Below are positions 44,201 through 53,934 of a stretch of DNA of 62,000 nucleotides, piece by piece. The notes beneath the pieces are model-generated. The model was not told the DNA's origin. It was given only the letters and a program-made list of their open reading frames with translations, and did no database searches. The position numbers were made by a program, and so were the translations under genes. Numbering within the stretch: position 1 is the stretch's first letter; each line of letters opens with the position of its first letter. This DNA is from Branchiostoma floridae (taxonomy: Eukaryota; Chordata; Leptocardii; Amphioxiformes; Branchiostomatidae): positions 14,452,798 to 14,514,797 of the forward strand of contig NC_049992.1 in the NCBI RefSeq assembly GCF_000003815.2, in the 5' to 3' direction.

Positions 44201-46334
44201 GCCAATGGTAGCCAGAAGGCCATCCTAGTTACTTTCCTTTGGCACCTATACTACAGTATTACTAGCCTGGTATCCAGCCAGATTTTAGCTCATGAGTCTC
44301 CTCTGGTCAATTACGGCATGTGACACTGCGGTAGACAAGGTAAAATGGGTACATGCTTGTAAAATTCGATAGCATTGTCGTATTGCAATGAAATTTCACA
44401 AGGTGCTAGTAGTAATTAAATGAAATAAAACACCGGACAAATTATGTTGATATGATAGATTTTTGGGTTAAAAAACACACATTTTGGTTAAAAAATATTA
44501 GGTTCATTTCATGTGCCCTGTCCTCGGTGGAGACAACGTTCTGGACCCTCATATTTCACAGGATGACAGATAAAATCAAGTTGATTTAGTTTGTCCGTCG
44601 CTATTTTGTTGTATATTAATTCATCATAACTTTTTTGGGGTAAAAAATAGGTAAAATGGATTTTTTTTCTAATTTTTGGTCAATAATCCGCTCTAGAGGA
44701 AATCCTTTCATGATCAAAACAAATAGCGATGGATAAATTTCTTTTAAAAGGGATTATAAATACGAATTTGTCTATATTGTCAGCAAAAGTACTGTTGTCA
44801 CCGAGGACGAAGCCCGTAAATGCGATGGTAACAGTCCTTCAGAACCGCTGCCAGCGCCGCTGTCGTTTTCCCGCCATTTCACAACCCAAGGGTTCGGCCG
44901 TTCGATCGAACGGGCTCGGACGGTACCATTATGCGGCTTCCGCGAGGGCCTCTTTTTGTCATAGGCATCGAATTATGTCAATATTTGATACATTCTTCAT
45001 CAATATCTAATACGGTTAGAATTTTGACGTTTTACCAAAAGTGGTGAGTGTGCCCCATACATAGTGTCAGTTCCTGTTTTCGCAATGTATCGTTACATTA
45101 TGACATTGGACCGTTCTGCTACGTTGTGGTCAAGCGGGGTCAACTGCGGACACGTAGTGGTTCGAATTTCATGTTCCGTTCCATCGCCCTGGTAACCTTG
45201 AGGGACCGCGCCCTTTTTCACTCCTCGGCAAGCTTCATTGAATCACAGGCCGTAACTTACCCGAGTCGTCTTTCTGGACAGAAGAGACTCTGGAGCTATA
45301 ATAGGGCTAGATACCAGGCTAACCCATACTCCCTAGCTGTGGAAAACTACCTAGGATGGTACCCAGGCTAAGCTAATGGCATAATGGCACCATTTCATGA
45401 TTTGGAACAATCACATGACTTATGAAATCAGAAATGATGCCAATGAACTAAAATGCTGTTCTGACTAATGCACACTGAACTACTACACAAGCATCATGGA
45501 TCAATGGAGGTTTGTTTTTTTACGTGATTTCTGTACAGGCCTGTCCCTGTTCTGGACTAACGCTGCCCAGAGGAACCTGACAGTTCGTGACCTTGTAAAC
45601 TGGATGTGTGTCGCGACCTCTGACCTGTGTGGCATGGGTCACAGGAAGGGGTCACTGGAGGTCGGGAAGGATGCTGACCTGGTGATCTGGGACCCTGACA
45701 GTACTTTCACAGTCACTAAAGACATCATTCAACATAAGAACAAGGTGAGGTCAACTATGACAATACTGTTTAGATTAAAATGAATTGATGCTACAAGCAT
45801 TTCATTTTAAGAAAGAAGAACCGTAAACTCTTTTTATGAATGATTAATGTTTTTCATTGAGAAGACATACTGTCAAAAGCTAACACTGGCAGCCCAGAGG
45901 CTGAATTGATGTTAGACTTTATCAAATCTAAAATCAAGTGATTATAACAATCGAATTAATAGAAGGAAAGCTTGATTGACACTTCTAGGCAAGAGACATG
46001 GTTTGAAAGAGACGTCCGAAATAGTATGATTACATATAACATGACAACAATTGGCTTTGAAATGAATAGCACTTTGTATAGTATATCATATATAGCACTT
46101 AGCACTTAGCAATTTTTTTTCCACAAGCAAATGAGTATTCAAACAACAAGTGAGGAAACTTGCTGAATGTTGTGTAACTCCTTACCTGTATCTCCACAGG
46201 TGACCCCGTACCTGGGTAAAGTGCTGAAGGGTGTGGTACACAGGACGCTGGTACGGGGAAACACTGTCTACAACAGCGGTACCTTCTCCAGCCAGCCAAT
46301 GGGGAAAATGCTACTCAAACCTACAACTAAATAA
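32247..46334 (+). CDS. ALLC-unrelated allantoinase (ALN): Allantoinase (ten exons, complete)
   Basis: Exons 32247-32396, 39715-39866, 40558-40672, 40877-41023, 41331-41366, 41961-42064, 42695-42881, 43765-43903, 45539-45744, 46200-46334, all with GT..AG borders and matching phases, give 456 residues. The enzyme hydrolyses (S)-allantoin to allantoate in purine breakdown. It belongs to the amidohydrolase superfamily: [15 protein letters not shown] carries the first two zinc-binding histidines, GFKCFL the carbamylated lysine, FHAEVDQP and CHIVHLSS the next two histidines, and VSDHSPC the catalytic aspartate. [10 protein letters not shown] and [16 protein letters not shown] are allantoinase hallmarks that separate it from dihydropyrimidinase and CRMP proteins. 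Length fits the family. The C terminus (LLKPTTK) has no SKL-type peroxisome signal. AATAAA lies at 46394. Allantoinase is lost in mammals but kept in fish, amphibians and many invertebrates. All residues needed for activity are present. Confidence 0.95.
35283..35800 (+). repeat. Degenerate GACGGATGCTGACGGAT repeats in two long copies
   Basis: A segment TTTGCAACAC..GACGGATGCTGACG ... CGCAACGCATTCGTAGGTAT ... ACTTCGTGACGGATGCTAAC runs from about 35270 to 35495 and recurs diverged at about 35640-35800 (TTTGCAACATCCTGACGGAT ... CGTAACGCATTCGTTGGTAT ... ACTTCGTGGCGGATGCTAAC). Within it TGCTGACGGAT repeats several times. Confidence 0.65.
35996..36078. repeat. Near-perfect 32-bp-arm hairpin
   Basis: CAAGATTACCAACAATGCAC TGCTCCAGTGGA on the left pairs with TCCATTGGAGCAGTGCATTG TTGGTAATCTTG on the right with a single mismatch, around an about 19-base loop. 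The shape resembles a miRNA precursor or a tiny MITE. It is embedded in the CGGAT repeat region. Confidence 0.8.
36311..37170 (+). ncRNA. Possible spliced transcript inside allantoinase intron 1
   Basis: GC-richer sequence 36311-36460 ends with a strong donor (GGCGAG|GTATGT). After about 600 AT-rich bases, a pyrimidine-rich acceptor TTTCTCTTTTTCAG (ending at 37063) opens a second exon-like block, 37064 to about 37165. No long reading frame crosses the junction, so this would be a non-coding RNA, an alternative allantoinase 5' exon pair or part of a mobile element. Confidence 0.25.
37770..38310. repeat. About 90-bp tandem repeat (AACGACTTCGCATCCGCGGC)
   Basis: Five or six diverged units with AATCCTATAAAAACGACTTC, GCATCCGCGGCAAATACCGT, TTTGGGATTCTTTAGGATCC and GACCATGACAAATATACGAG. 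Units 2 and 3 (37905-38010) are nearly identical. Short open frames on both strands across the block (for example 37633-38019) follow from the repeat and are not genes. The motif GCATCCG links it to the block at 35240-35960. Confidence 0.8.
38718..39614. mobile_element. 897-bp DNA transposon, TA target duplication
   Basis: The left end CAGTCAAACCTGTCTATAGC GGCCACT and the right end AGCGGCCACCTTTG..TACAGGTTTGACTG (read on the other strand CAGTCAAACCTGTATTAGCG GCCACC) are inverted repeats, with TA on both sides (38716-38717 and 39615-39616). Several internal GGTGGCCGCTA / TAGAGAGGTGGTCACTATAG sub-repeats lie next to the ends. There is no transposase frame, so it is non-autonomous. Confidence 0.8.
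41530..41940 (+). repeat. About 115-bp tandem repeat in allantoinase intron 5
   Basis: Four diverged units of TCCTTGGTGCTGAATGATAT AGCTACAACACTGGT..CCCCTGTCCCTG..TGATATTTGTATAAACAGCATTGTCAGAACTGTAAGA.CTTGTG. The same GGTGCTGAATGA(T/C)ATAGCTACAA core recurs downstream of the gene at 47105-47400. Confidence 0.8.
42240..42630. mobile_element. GGTACC-family inverted-repeat element, copy 3
   Basis: Contains AAAACCGTTTTTGTTTCTTA, TTGGACCAGGCTGGAAAAAA, TTTTCACAGACAATTAGGTC and an end ACCAATACCCACCCCT, all shared with copy 2. The left end has decayed. In allantoinase intron 6. Confidence 0.5.
43440..43665 (-). mobile_element. tRNA-derived SINE (minus strand) in allantoinase intron 7
   Basis: The minus strand begins TGGCTGAGTGGACAGGCTAT (tRNA-Ser/Leu-like A-box) and continues to CACAGGTTCAATTCC (B-box). 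A body follows with CACTCCATCCCCAGG and GGTAGAGGCGG, similar to the copy at 25975-26165 (GGTATTGGAAGGT(G/A)GAGT on the plus strand in both). It is antisense to allantoinase. Confidence 0.5.
44001..44062. repeat. GTAAA/AGTAAAGTAA microsatellite
   Basis: Repeated GTAAA units (AAAGTAAAGTAAAGTAAAG) with flanking degenerate copies, in allantoinase intron 8. Confidence 0.8.
44263..45321. mobile_element. About 1.06-kb inverted-repeat element in allantoinase intron 8
   Basis: The left end TAGCCTGGTATCCAGCC is the inverse of GGGCTAGATACCAGGCTA on the right. A second GGATGGTACCCAGGCTAAGC follows at 45353-45374. The short frames inside (44729-45010 and 45048-45371) show no recognisable transposase. The TAGCCTGGTATC end is a form I associate with non-autonomous DNA transposons of marine invertebrates; that is recollection, not a search. 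Confidence 0.55.
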
Positions 46335-46393
46335 TAAGTTTATAGGGAAATACAACTACCAAATGAAATATCTTTATGTCATAGCAAGCTTCC

Positions 46394-46399
46394 AATAAA
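46394..46399 (+). promoter_or_regulatory. Poly(A) signal of allantoinase
   Basis: AATAAA 60 bases beyond the TAA stop (46332-46334), within the expected distance of a cleavage site. Confidence 0.7.
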
Positions 46400-46424
46400 A
46401 TGTCATTAAGTGTAGGATCATAAT

Positions 46425-46553
46425 CTACAAGCAGATTTACCGGTGGCATAGAACAGTATAAAAAGCCGGCCAAGCAGTGTGCAACCGGCATCTGTTGGAC
46501 ACTGCTTGGCTGGGTTTTGATGCTGTCCTATGCCACTGGTAAATCTGCTTGAA
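46425..46553. mobile_element. Diverged relative of the ATCTCC MITE downstream of allantoinase
   Basis: AATCTACAAGCAGATTTACC on the left faces GGTAAATCTGCTTGAAAC on the right. Inside, GTGGCATAGAACAGTATAAA and GCCGGCCAAGCAGTGT parallel the GTGCCATAAGATAGTATCAA and CTGGCCAAGGAGTGT of the 11-kb and 24-kb copies. The sequence is an almost complete hairpin and lies about 25 bases beyond the allantoinase AATAAA. Confidence 0.6.
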
Positions 46554-48137
46554 ACCAAACTGTACTACAATCAACTACCTCACTTACAATGGACAATTTT
46601 TAAAGAAATGTAGTTTTGATGACATGAAATAAGGCACTGACAAGAGCAATATGTACTACAAAAATGTATATAGATGAGATTTTTATATCAATTATATAGA
46701 ATATAATAATTCCCAAATGTGCAAAGAGATTTACAGATTGTGGCTGTGCTTTATGCTTCCATGTAGCATATGACAATACATTTGAGAGTTTTTAATTATT
46801 TATGTAAAGAAAGTAATTTATTGTGTTGTAAAAAATATCACCTTAAATTTGTGTGGCAGTGATCGTTTTTTTCTACAGCCTTCTTTCTGTACTGATTGTT
46901 TTTTCCACATGTTCCAAAACATAATAAATGTTAGAAAATGCACTTTGACAGTTTCCAAATCCCCAATATCAAAAACATTACGCAATATTAAGTGTATACG
47001 TAAGATGCAATGTTTGACAAAAGGGGGGTCAAGGTTTGATTTTCATAACTAGACAACATTTGGCACTTTAAGGCAAATTTGTTTTCAATAAAAGACTTGA
47101 AAAGAAAAGCACCAACAAGACTGGTGTCCCTGTCCCTGGTGCTGAATGACACATAAAATAGCCTCCTGTGCCTAGTGCTGAATGATAAGGCTACTAGACT
47201 AGACTTAGCTACAATACTGATTTCCCTGTTGCTGAATGACAACATGACTGGTGTGCCTGTCTGTTGTGCTGAATGATATAGCTACAAAACTCGTGCCACT
47301 ATCCTTGCTGTTTTATGATATACTAGTAGCTATACGACTGGAGCCCCCTGTCCCTGGTGCTGAATAATATAGCTACAATGGCCCTTGGATGTTGAAAGCC
47401 AGTACTCTAATAGGAGTGCTGTTCTTCTGGCTGTTATATAACAGATTGAATAGAATATTATAGATGTACAAGTTGTAAGCAAACAAAACAAAAAGGACTT
47501 GACCATGTAAGATTTCAATTCAAGATCGATTGTATTTGCGAAAATTCTTCGTGTCGCCTTGCATATTGATAATTCATGACTGCCATGCGCAATTGCTTTA
47601 GTTTAAGGCAATAAGCTGTAATGGTAAATTGTGACAATTATATGCGACACACAGTGTCCATGATTTACTTTATAGGCACATGTAATGTTAGCTTACAAGT
47701 AGACATCAAAGTACCGACCACTGAATCCGTAACTTATCCATTGGCCGATTTACTACCAAGGAAAACAAATATATGGCACAAGGTTTAAGCAATTACTCAG
47801 CGTCTTGGTACTTATTGTTGTTCTCAAGTGCTACAATATATTTTTATTGCACAAGATTGACGTACTCATTGTTACCGTATCAGCCCTTATTGTTTATCGT
47901 AAACAGCGTTTTAAGATCTCATAAGACGGGTGTTTACATTCTTATCCGTGGTTATTCCTATATAATCGTTTTATAACCCTTTTATGTACACACATAAAGT
48001 AAAGAAAGATAACTTCAGTTAACCCCGTTTTAACTTTGACTATAGCAATGCAATTTGAGCCTCTCATCACAGACGTAAACTAGGATAGAAGCACGATTTA
48101 GTAAAAGTTAAGGAATAGGAACACAGCAATGAACACA
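46554..48137. other. Spacer between allantoinase and the 48-kb gene
   Basis: AT-rich, no supported exon. From about 47105 to 47400 it holds a diverged minisatellite with GACTGGTGTCCCTGTCCCTG and GTGCTGAATGA cores, related to the repeat in allantoinase intron 5. Confidence 0.6.
47105..47400 (+). repeat. Dispersed minisatellite, second block
   Basis: Five or six irregular copies of GACTGGTGTCCCTGTCCCTG GTGCTGAATGA...AGCTACAA, 45-65 bases each. It shares its core with 41530-41940, so the same repeat family occurs inside and downstream of allantoinase. Confidence 0.7.
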
Positions 48138-49535
48138 TTACTTTGTCGACAAGATCTTTTGCAACTTCTCCAAGTTTTCTTCCACTTCGTCCTTCTTAAG
48201 ACTGTCTGTGGAGACATAGTGATCTTTCTTCAAGAAGTCCTCAACCCTGTCTCGCAACTGTTTCTCCAAGTTCCACGACTTTCTTTCCTTCAAGACCTCT
48301 TTCACGAAGTCTTTTTCTTCAGGCCACTTCCTGTCTAAGGCCGAGGTCTTCAAGACTTGTATTTTTGCTAGAGTCCTGTACGATGACGGCTGGACTTCCT
48401 GTGGTCGCGCCTGCGTACCTGCGTACATGAAACTTTTCCGTTTCCTTGTCTGGAACTCGTGCTCACTTTGAGTTGGATCAGAGCGGGGGAGTTTCTTTGC
48501 GAAAGCGTCTTTACGCTTGGTTCTTCTCCCAAACGCAATTTTGCGGAACTCCGGGGACAGTTCTTGGAGTGAGATTTTCCAGATGGGTGGTTGGGTGATG
48601 TAAGCGCTCGAGTAGATGCCGGGTTTGTCAGAGTTTTTCAAATTTCCCGATATCTGCGAGGTCGACTGGCGAAATTTTCTCCCGGGTGTGTGTCGTGAGA
48701 GGCGCAGGCGTTCGATAGGGGAGAAAGAGTATGGCGGTGTTTTCGTGTCTTCCTTTAACACCTCTTCATGATGCTCCTTTGAGTCAGTTTGGTTGCTTTT
48801 TATGTCTGCGTCTGCTATCTTAGGCTGGTGAACTTGTCTTGGCGTACTCAGTGAGGTTCTCTGTACATAGCCAACTGTCAGGTGATCGCTTTTGATGTCC
48901 ACAGTCTGTTTTGTATGCATGTTGGCAACGTTTGTTCCCGTATTCCCAGCATCTGCACCCTTCACCACCTCTTCATGCGTTGTTGAGGACCTCTCTTCTT
49001 TCAGTCCGCCCTGTTGGTAGTCATCGGGCCTCCCACCGGTCCTCTCTAGCTCTTCACGCCTGCTCGACTCTGAAGAACGCCGGGCGAGTGGATCAGGACT
49101 GGTTATCGGCGGAAGGCCGCTACCCGGACGTGAAATATCAGTACTAGTATTGTAGCCGCTACTACGTCCACGGTCGCAGCTGGAAGTAACGGGAACATTC
49201 TCTCCATTTTCTTCAAATTGAATCGTTACTTCGGTCGTCGACCTGGCAGCAGCCGTTGCTATTTCTGAGTTGTATCCCGAATCTTCGGAACAAACGTCGT
49301 CGTCATACACCTGGTATAAACTCAAAGGCGGAGGCAGTTCTCTTTGCTTGGTCTTGAGTTTGTCCTTGGCTCTTTTCATGTCGTTAAGAGACAGTCTTCT
49401 TTCTCTATTCAGCTGCTCGATTTTCCTCTTAAGCAGTACGTCTTCTACCTTGTTCTTATGCCGAGCCGGCGCCGACCGCCTTTCGATTTCCAGGGCGGAG
49501 AAAAACCCGAAGTGAAAACTCTGGCTTCTTCTCAT
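48138..49535 (-). CDS. Uncharacterised 465-residue charged, disordered protein
   Basis: A single uninterrupted frame on the minus strand; the first ATG is at 49535 (MRRSQSFHFGFFSALEIERR). The open frame extends 69 bases upstream without another ATG. The start (residues 20-75) is a basic coiled-coil-like stretch (KRKIEQLNRERRLSLNDMKR). Residues about 85-300 are low complexity with two SGYN motifs (CSEDSGYNSE and RSSGYNTSTDISRPGSG). The end (about 385-465) is Lys/Glu-rich with coiled-coil potential (WNLEKQLRDRVEDFLKKDHY, LKKDEVEENLEKLQKIL). There is no signal peptide, membrane segment or known domain. Long length and even base use favour a real gene, perhaps the large exon of a cytoskeletal or ciliary protein, but I do not recognise it. 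Antisense frames over it are shadows. Confidence 0.7.
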   Translation of the reverse strand: MRRSQSFHFGFFSALEIERRSAPARHKNKVEDVLLKRKIEQLNRERRLSLNDMKRAKDKLKTKQRELPPPLSLYQVYDDDVCSEDSGYNSEIATAAARSTTEVTIQFEENGENVPVTSSCDRGRSSGYNTSTDISRPGSGLPPITSPDPLARRSSESSRREELERTGGRPDDYQQGGLKEERSSTTHEEVVKGADAGNTGTNVANMHTKQTVDIKSDHLTVGYVQRTSLSTPRQVHQPKIADADIKSNQTDSKEHHEEVLKEDTKTPPYSFSPIERLRLSRHTPGRKFRQSTSQISGNLKNSDKPGIYSSAYITQPPIWKISLQELSPEFRKIAFGRRTKRKDAFAKKLPRSDPTQSEHEFQTRKRKSFMYAGTQARPQEVQPSSYRTLAKIQVLKTSALDRKWPEEKDFVKEVLKERKSWNLEKQLRDRVEDFLKKDHYVSTDSLKKDEVEENLEKLQKILSTK

Positions 49536-49605
49536 TTTCAATAAAGCAACAGTGTCCACCAATGACAATAAATTCCGTTTGTCTTTCTCATACGGTAAAC
49601 ACAAT

Positions 49606-50531
49606 TGCCTTATTTTGGAGCAAGGAACTTTTTATCCACACTTTTAGAGAACGGTGACACAATACCTGTCCCAGGAGGCCAACGTCCTATGGCGTATTAT
49701 GGCGTCCAAACACTTGTTGGTCATAAACCGACTGCAGTTTGGTAAATGTCTGTCCAACGTCTGTTTTGCTGATCGTCTCGTGATTTTCTAACAGCTTACT
49801 CCAGTGATGTCGTACCGGCACTGTCTTCCTTTCAAAAGGTATGTCCGTTTGTGACTAATACATTCGGAGGACGGAGTATCGCCGCACGTCGTTTGAAAAC
49901 GTACACCGTGCTGTGGCAGATCCTGTTAATATAGCAACAGAAGTTGGGTTTATACTTTCAGGTCACGTCCCTACAGGCTCGCCCGTGCCTCTCCCCTCTC
50001 CAGTGTGCATGAAGTCTCCTCACCGTAGCGTGTCGCGGGTTGGAGGTTAACGTCTCTGAGTCAGGATTTACGTGCACAAATCCGGTCTCAAGCCGATTGT
50101 CTTCTCTCTCAGTCGATAATCTTCTCAACCTCAGGTTGACGAATGTGAGAGAAAGTCTGTCAGTATAATCTGCTCTGCCGTTGGTGTTCGTTTTCTCCGT
50201 GCAATCCTCATGGCATCTCGGCTTCTTGTGGACTGAGGCAAAACTATAACAGCCCTCACACAAACACTTCAGTAAGGAACACGTCAAGCTTAAGATGTAA
50301 ACATTGACAACACGCGGCACTATTGTTTTTAGTAAGCACCGACAGTTTACGCCACGCCTGTATTTCAAACAGATGATAAGTACCCTTTCCTCGTCGTGTT
50401 GTTCATGTTACGGTGTTGCCTGGGAACATTGTGATAATCTACAAAGGGACACCCGTTAAACTTTCCACTTATGCTGTACTGGAGGCGAGATAATCTTTTT
50501 CACTGAAAGGTTGGTATTTTGTTGTTCCTAG
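49606..50531. other. Upstream region of the 48-kb gene
   Basis: No coding exon supported; a 136-residue minus-strand frame (49958-50368) has no recognisable features. It probably contains the promoter of the minus-strand gene and ends at the border of the foldback element. Confidence 0.45.
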
Positions 50532-53500
50532 GGTCTTTTTAGCGAATGCCCACAAACGCCCACTCTAGAGAAGTCCGCGCTGCACGAATCTCATTTTTTT
50601 TGCTTGGAATATGTCCACGTTGTGCTCCCATGTATTAATCCTGAGTTTCAAGTCAATCCATTGACCCGAAGTGACATAAATCAAAGTTTCGATTCTCGAT
50701 GGTCTTTTTAGCGAACGCCCAGCAAAATGTCTTTTTAGCGAATGCCCACTATATCCACAAAAATATCGGCCGTCGCGCAACGACACCTAAACCTACCGCC
50801 ACAAACATGTTCAAGATGGTGTCCCATTGATGTGTACGGAGTTTCCGTGCTTTACAAGCATTTTAAGTCCCTGTTTTTGGTCAAAATGTACGGCGACGAT
50901 ACTACCATACTTTAACTATAGCAATTCAAAATGGCGGGCACTAGTCATGTGACCTCCTTGCGGGACTGTTCTATAAGTATCGCGGGAGGGACTGTTGTAG
51001 CATAGCTTCTCATACAACCATTTTAGAGTGAATTCTGAACAAGATTTCCATTTCATAGTGCTATCATCTGACTGATATCTACAATGTGGTCATTTTTTCT
51101 GTACTATTATTACCCAGGTTTGAGGAACTTAGTGCAAATTTGGATATTGATTCACCTCAGTAACGGTACCCAATTAATGTACAAAAGGCTCAGACACATT
51201 AGTGTTATAAACCTGAATAGGGGCAGGTAACCAATACTAGAAAAACATAGCTATTTATTATTAACAATACTATTTACATTATAATAATAACTCTTCACCA
51301 AACTGGACTTTTCTTATCTTTATTTATCACAGAAACATTGTTACAATGAGGATTTGATTAGATGAGTATCTGTTACAGTGTGTACAAACTTATTTCAAAT
51401 ACAAAAATGTATTTCGTTTCACTTCCTAAATATTTTTAAAGTATTGGAAGAAGTTGACACATAAACAATATTAATTGCATTATTTATGTGCAGTAAAATG
51501 TGACCACATGCTATCAATAGCCTAATAAAATGTTGGAACATGGCACAAGCGGGCTCCCTCTTCTGAGTACAGAAAGGAAATGTTTTATAACATTTAGTTA
51601 TGACGTAGAAATTTTCAATTGTAAAATGTGCCTTTATTAACATTTACAAACAAATTGTTTTTTCTCTTCTTAATAAATGACAACAATACAGGTAAGTAAG
51701 GTGTGTTTCCTTTTATAACAGGCCAGGTAAGACGCCGTACAGGTAAGTAAGGTGTGTTTCCTTTTATAGCAGGCCAGGTAAGACACCGTACAGGTAAGTA
51801 AGGTGTGTTTCCTTTTATAGCAGACCAGGTAAGACACCGTACAGGTGAGTAAGGTGTGTTTCCTTGACTACAGACTAGGTAAGATACCTTACAGGTGAGC
51901 AACGTGTCTTTCCTTTGCCTACAGACCAGATAGGCCATTATACAGGTAAGTAAGATGTCTTTACTTTGCCTATAGACCAGACAGGGTATTATACAGGTGA
52001 GTAAAGCGTCTTTCCTTTGCCTATAGACCAGATAGGTATTAAACAGGTGAGTAAAGCAACTTACTTACCTGTATAATGCCCTATCTGGTCTATAGGCCAA
52101 GGAAAGACGCCTTACTCATCTGTGCGGTGTCTTACCTGGTCTGTAATCAAAGGAAATACACGTTACTCACCTGTACGGTGTCTTACCTGGTCTGTTATAA
52201 AAGGAAACGTACCTTACTTACCTGTATGGTGTCTTACCTGGCCTGTTATCAAAGGAACTACACGTTACTCACCTGTATGGTGCCTTACCTGGTCTGTAAT
52301 CAAAGGAAATACACGTTACTCACCTGTACGGTGTCTTACCTGGTCTGTTATATAAGGAAACACACCTTACTTACCTGTATGGTGTCTTACCTGGCCTGTA
52401 GTCAAGGAAACACACCTTACTCACCTGTACGGTGTCTTACCTGGTCTGTAATTAAAGGAAATACACGTTACTCACCTGTACGGTGTCTTACCTAGTCTGT
52501 AGTCAAGGAAACACACCTTACTCACCTGTACGGTGTCTTACCTGGTCTGTAATCAAAGGAAATACACGTTACTCACCTGTACGGTGTCTTACCTGGTCTG
52601 TAATGAAAGGAAATACACGTTGCTCACCTGTAAGGTATCTTACCTAGTCTGTAGTCAAGGAAACACACCTTACTCACCTGTACGGTGTCTTACCTGGTCT
52701 GCTATAAAAGGAAACACACCTTACTTACCTGTACGGTGTCTTACCTGGCCTGCTATAAAAGGAAACACACCTTACTTACCTGTATTGTTGTCATTTATTA
52801 AGAAGAGAAAAAAACAATTTGTTTGTAAATGTTAATAAAGGTACATTTTACAATTGAAATTTTCTATGTCATAACTAAATGTTATAAAACATTTCCTTTC
52901 TGTACTCAGAAGGGGAGCCCGCTTGTGCCATGTTCCAACATTTTATTAGGCTATTGATAGCATGTGGTCACATTTTACTGCACATAAATAATGCAATTAA
53001 TATTGTTTATGTGTCAACTTCTTCCAATACTTTAAAAATATTTAGGAAGTGAAACGAAATACATTTTTGTATTTGAAATAAGTTTGTACACACTGTAACA
53101 GATACTCATCTAATCAAATCCTCATTGTAACAATGTTTCTGTGATAAATAAAGATAAGAAAAGTCCAGTTTGGTGAAGAGTTATTATTATAATGTAAATA
53201 GTATTGTTAATAATAAATAGCTATGTTTTTCTAGTATTGGTTACCTGCCCCTATTCAGGTTTATAACACTAATGTGTCTGAGCCTTTTGTACATTAATTG
53301 GGCACTGAGGTGAATCAATATCCAAATTTGCACTAAGTTCCTCAAACCTGGGTAATAATAGCACAGAAAAAATGACCACATTGTAAATATCAGTCAGATG
53401 ATAGCACTACGAAATGAAAATCTTGTTCAGAATTCACTCTAAAATGGTTGTATGAGAAGCTATGCTACAACAGTCCCTCCCGCGATACTTATAGAACAGT

Positions 53501-53934
53501 CCCGCAAGGAGGTCACATGACTAGTGCCCGCCATTTTGAATTGCTATAGTTAAAGTATGGTAGTATCGTCGCCGTACATTTTGACCAAAAACAGGGACTT
53601 AAAATGCTTGTAAAGCACGGAAACTCCGTACACATCAATGGGACACCATCTTGAACATGTTTGTGGCGGTAGGTTTAGGTGTCGTTGCGCGACGGCCGAT
53701 ATTTTTGTGGATATAGTGGGCATTCGCTAAAAAGACATTTTGCTGGGCGTTCGCTAAAAAGACCATCGAGAATCGAAAACTTTGATTTATGTCACTTCGG
53801 GTCAATGGATTGACTTGAAACTCAGGATTAATACATGGGAGCACAACGTGGACATATTCCAAGCAAAAAAAATGAGATTCGTGCAGCGCGGACTTCTCTA
53901 GAGTGGGCGTTTGTGGGCATTCGCTAAAAAGACC
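50532..53934. mobile_element. 3.4-kb foldback (near-palindromic) element
   Basis: The ends GGTCTTTTTAGCGAATGCCC (50532) and GGGCATTCGCTAAAAAGACC (ending 53934) are exact inverses. The arms, about 1.15 kb each (50532-51690 and 52790-53934), match with only a few differences all the way in. The centre consists of mirrored arrays of a 51-bp minisatellite (51690-52060 in one orientation, 52062-52790 in the other). The end motif also recurs inside each arm (50700-50750 and 53700-53762). I see no transposase frame and no convincing target duplication (left flank TTGTTCCTAG, right flank ATGCGCACCT). This resembles Foldback-type elements. Confidence 0.85.
51690..52790. repeat. Mirrored 51-bp minisatellite arrays at the centre of the foldback element
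   Basis: Units of the type CCTTACTTACCTGTACGGTG TCTTACCTGG(C/T)CTG(T/C)TATAAAAGGAAACACA: about 14 in plus orientation (52062-52790) and about 7 in minus orientation (51690-52060). As 51 is divisible by three, the arrays stay open as frames with a 17-residue period (YTLLTCTVSYLVCNQRK-like). That is a consequence of the unit length and not evidence for a gene. Confidence 0.9.

Noticed and set aside
44729-45371. Frames of 93 and 107 residues in allantoinase intron 8
   Set aside because: They lie inside an inverted-repeat element, have no recognisable domain and lack splice context.
52076-52835. Open frames of 139, 77 and 100 residues with a 17-residue repeat (TLLTC..SYLVC)
   Set aside because: They translate the 51-bp minisatellite of the foldback element; the period divisible by three keeps several frames open on both strands.
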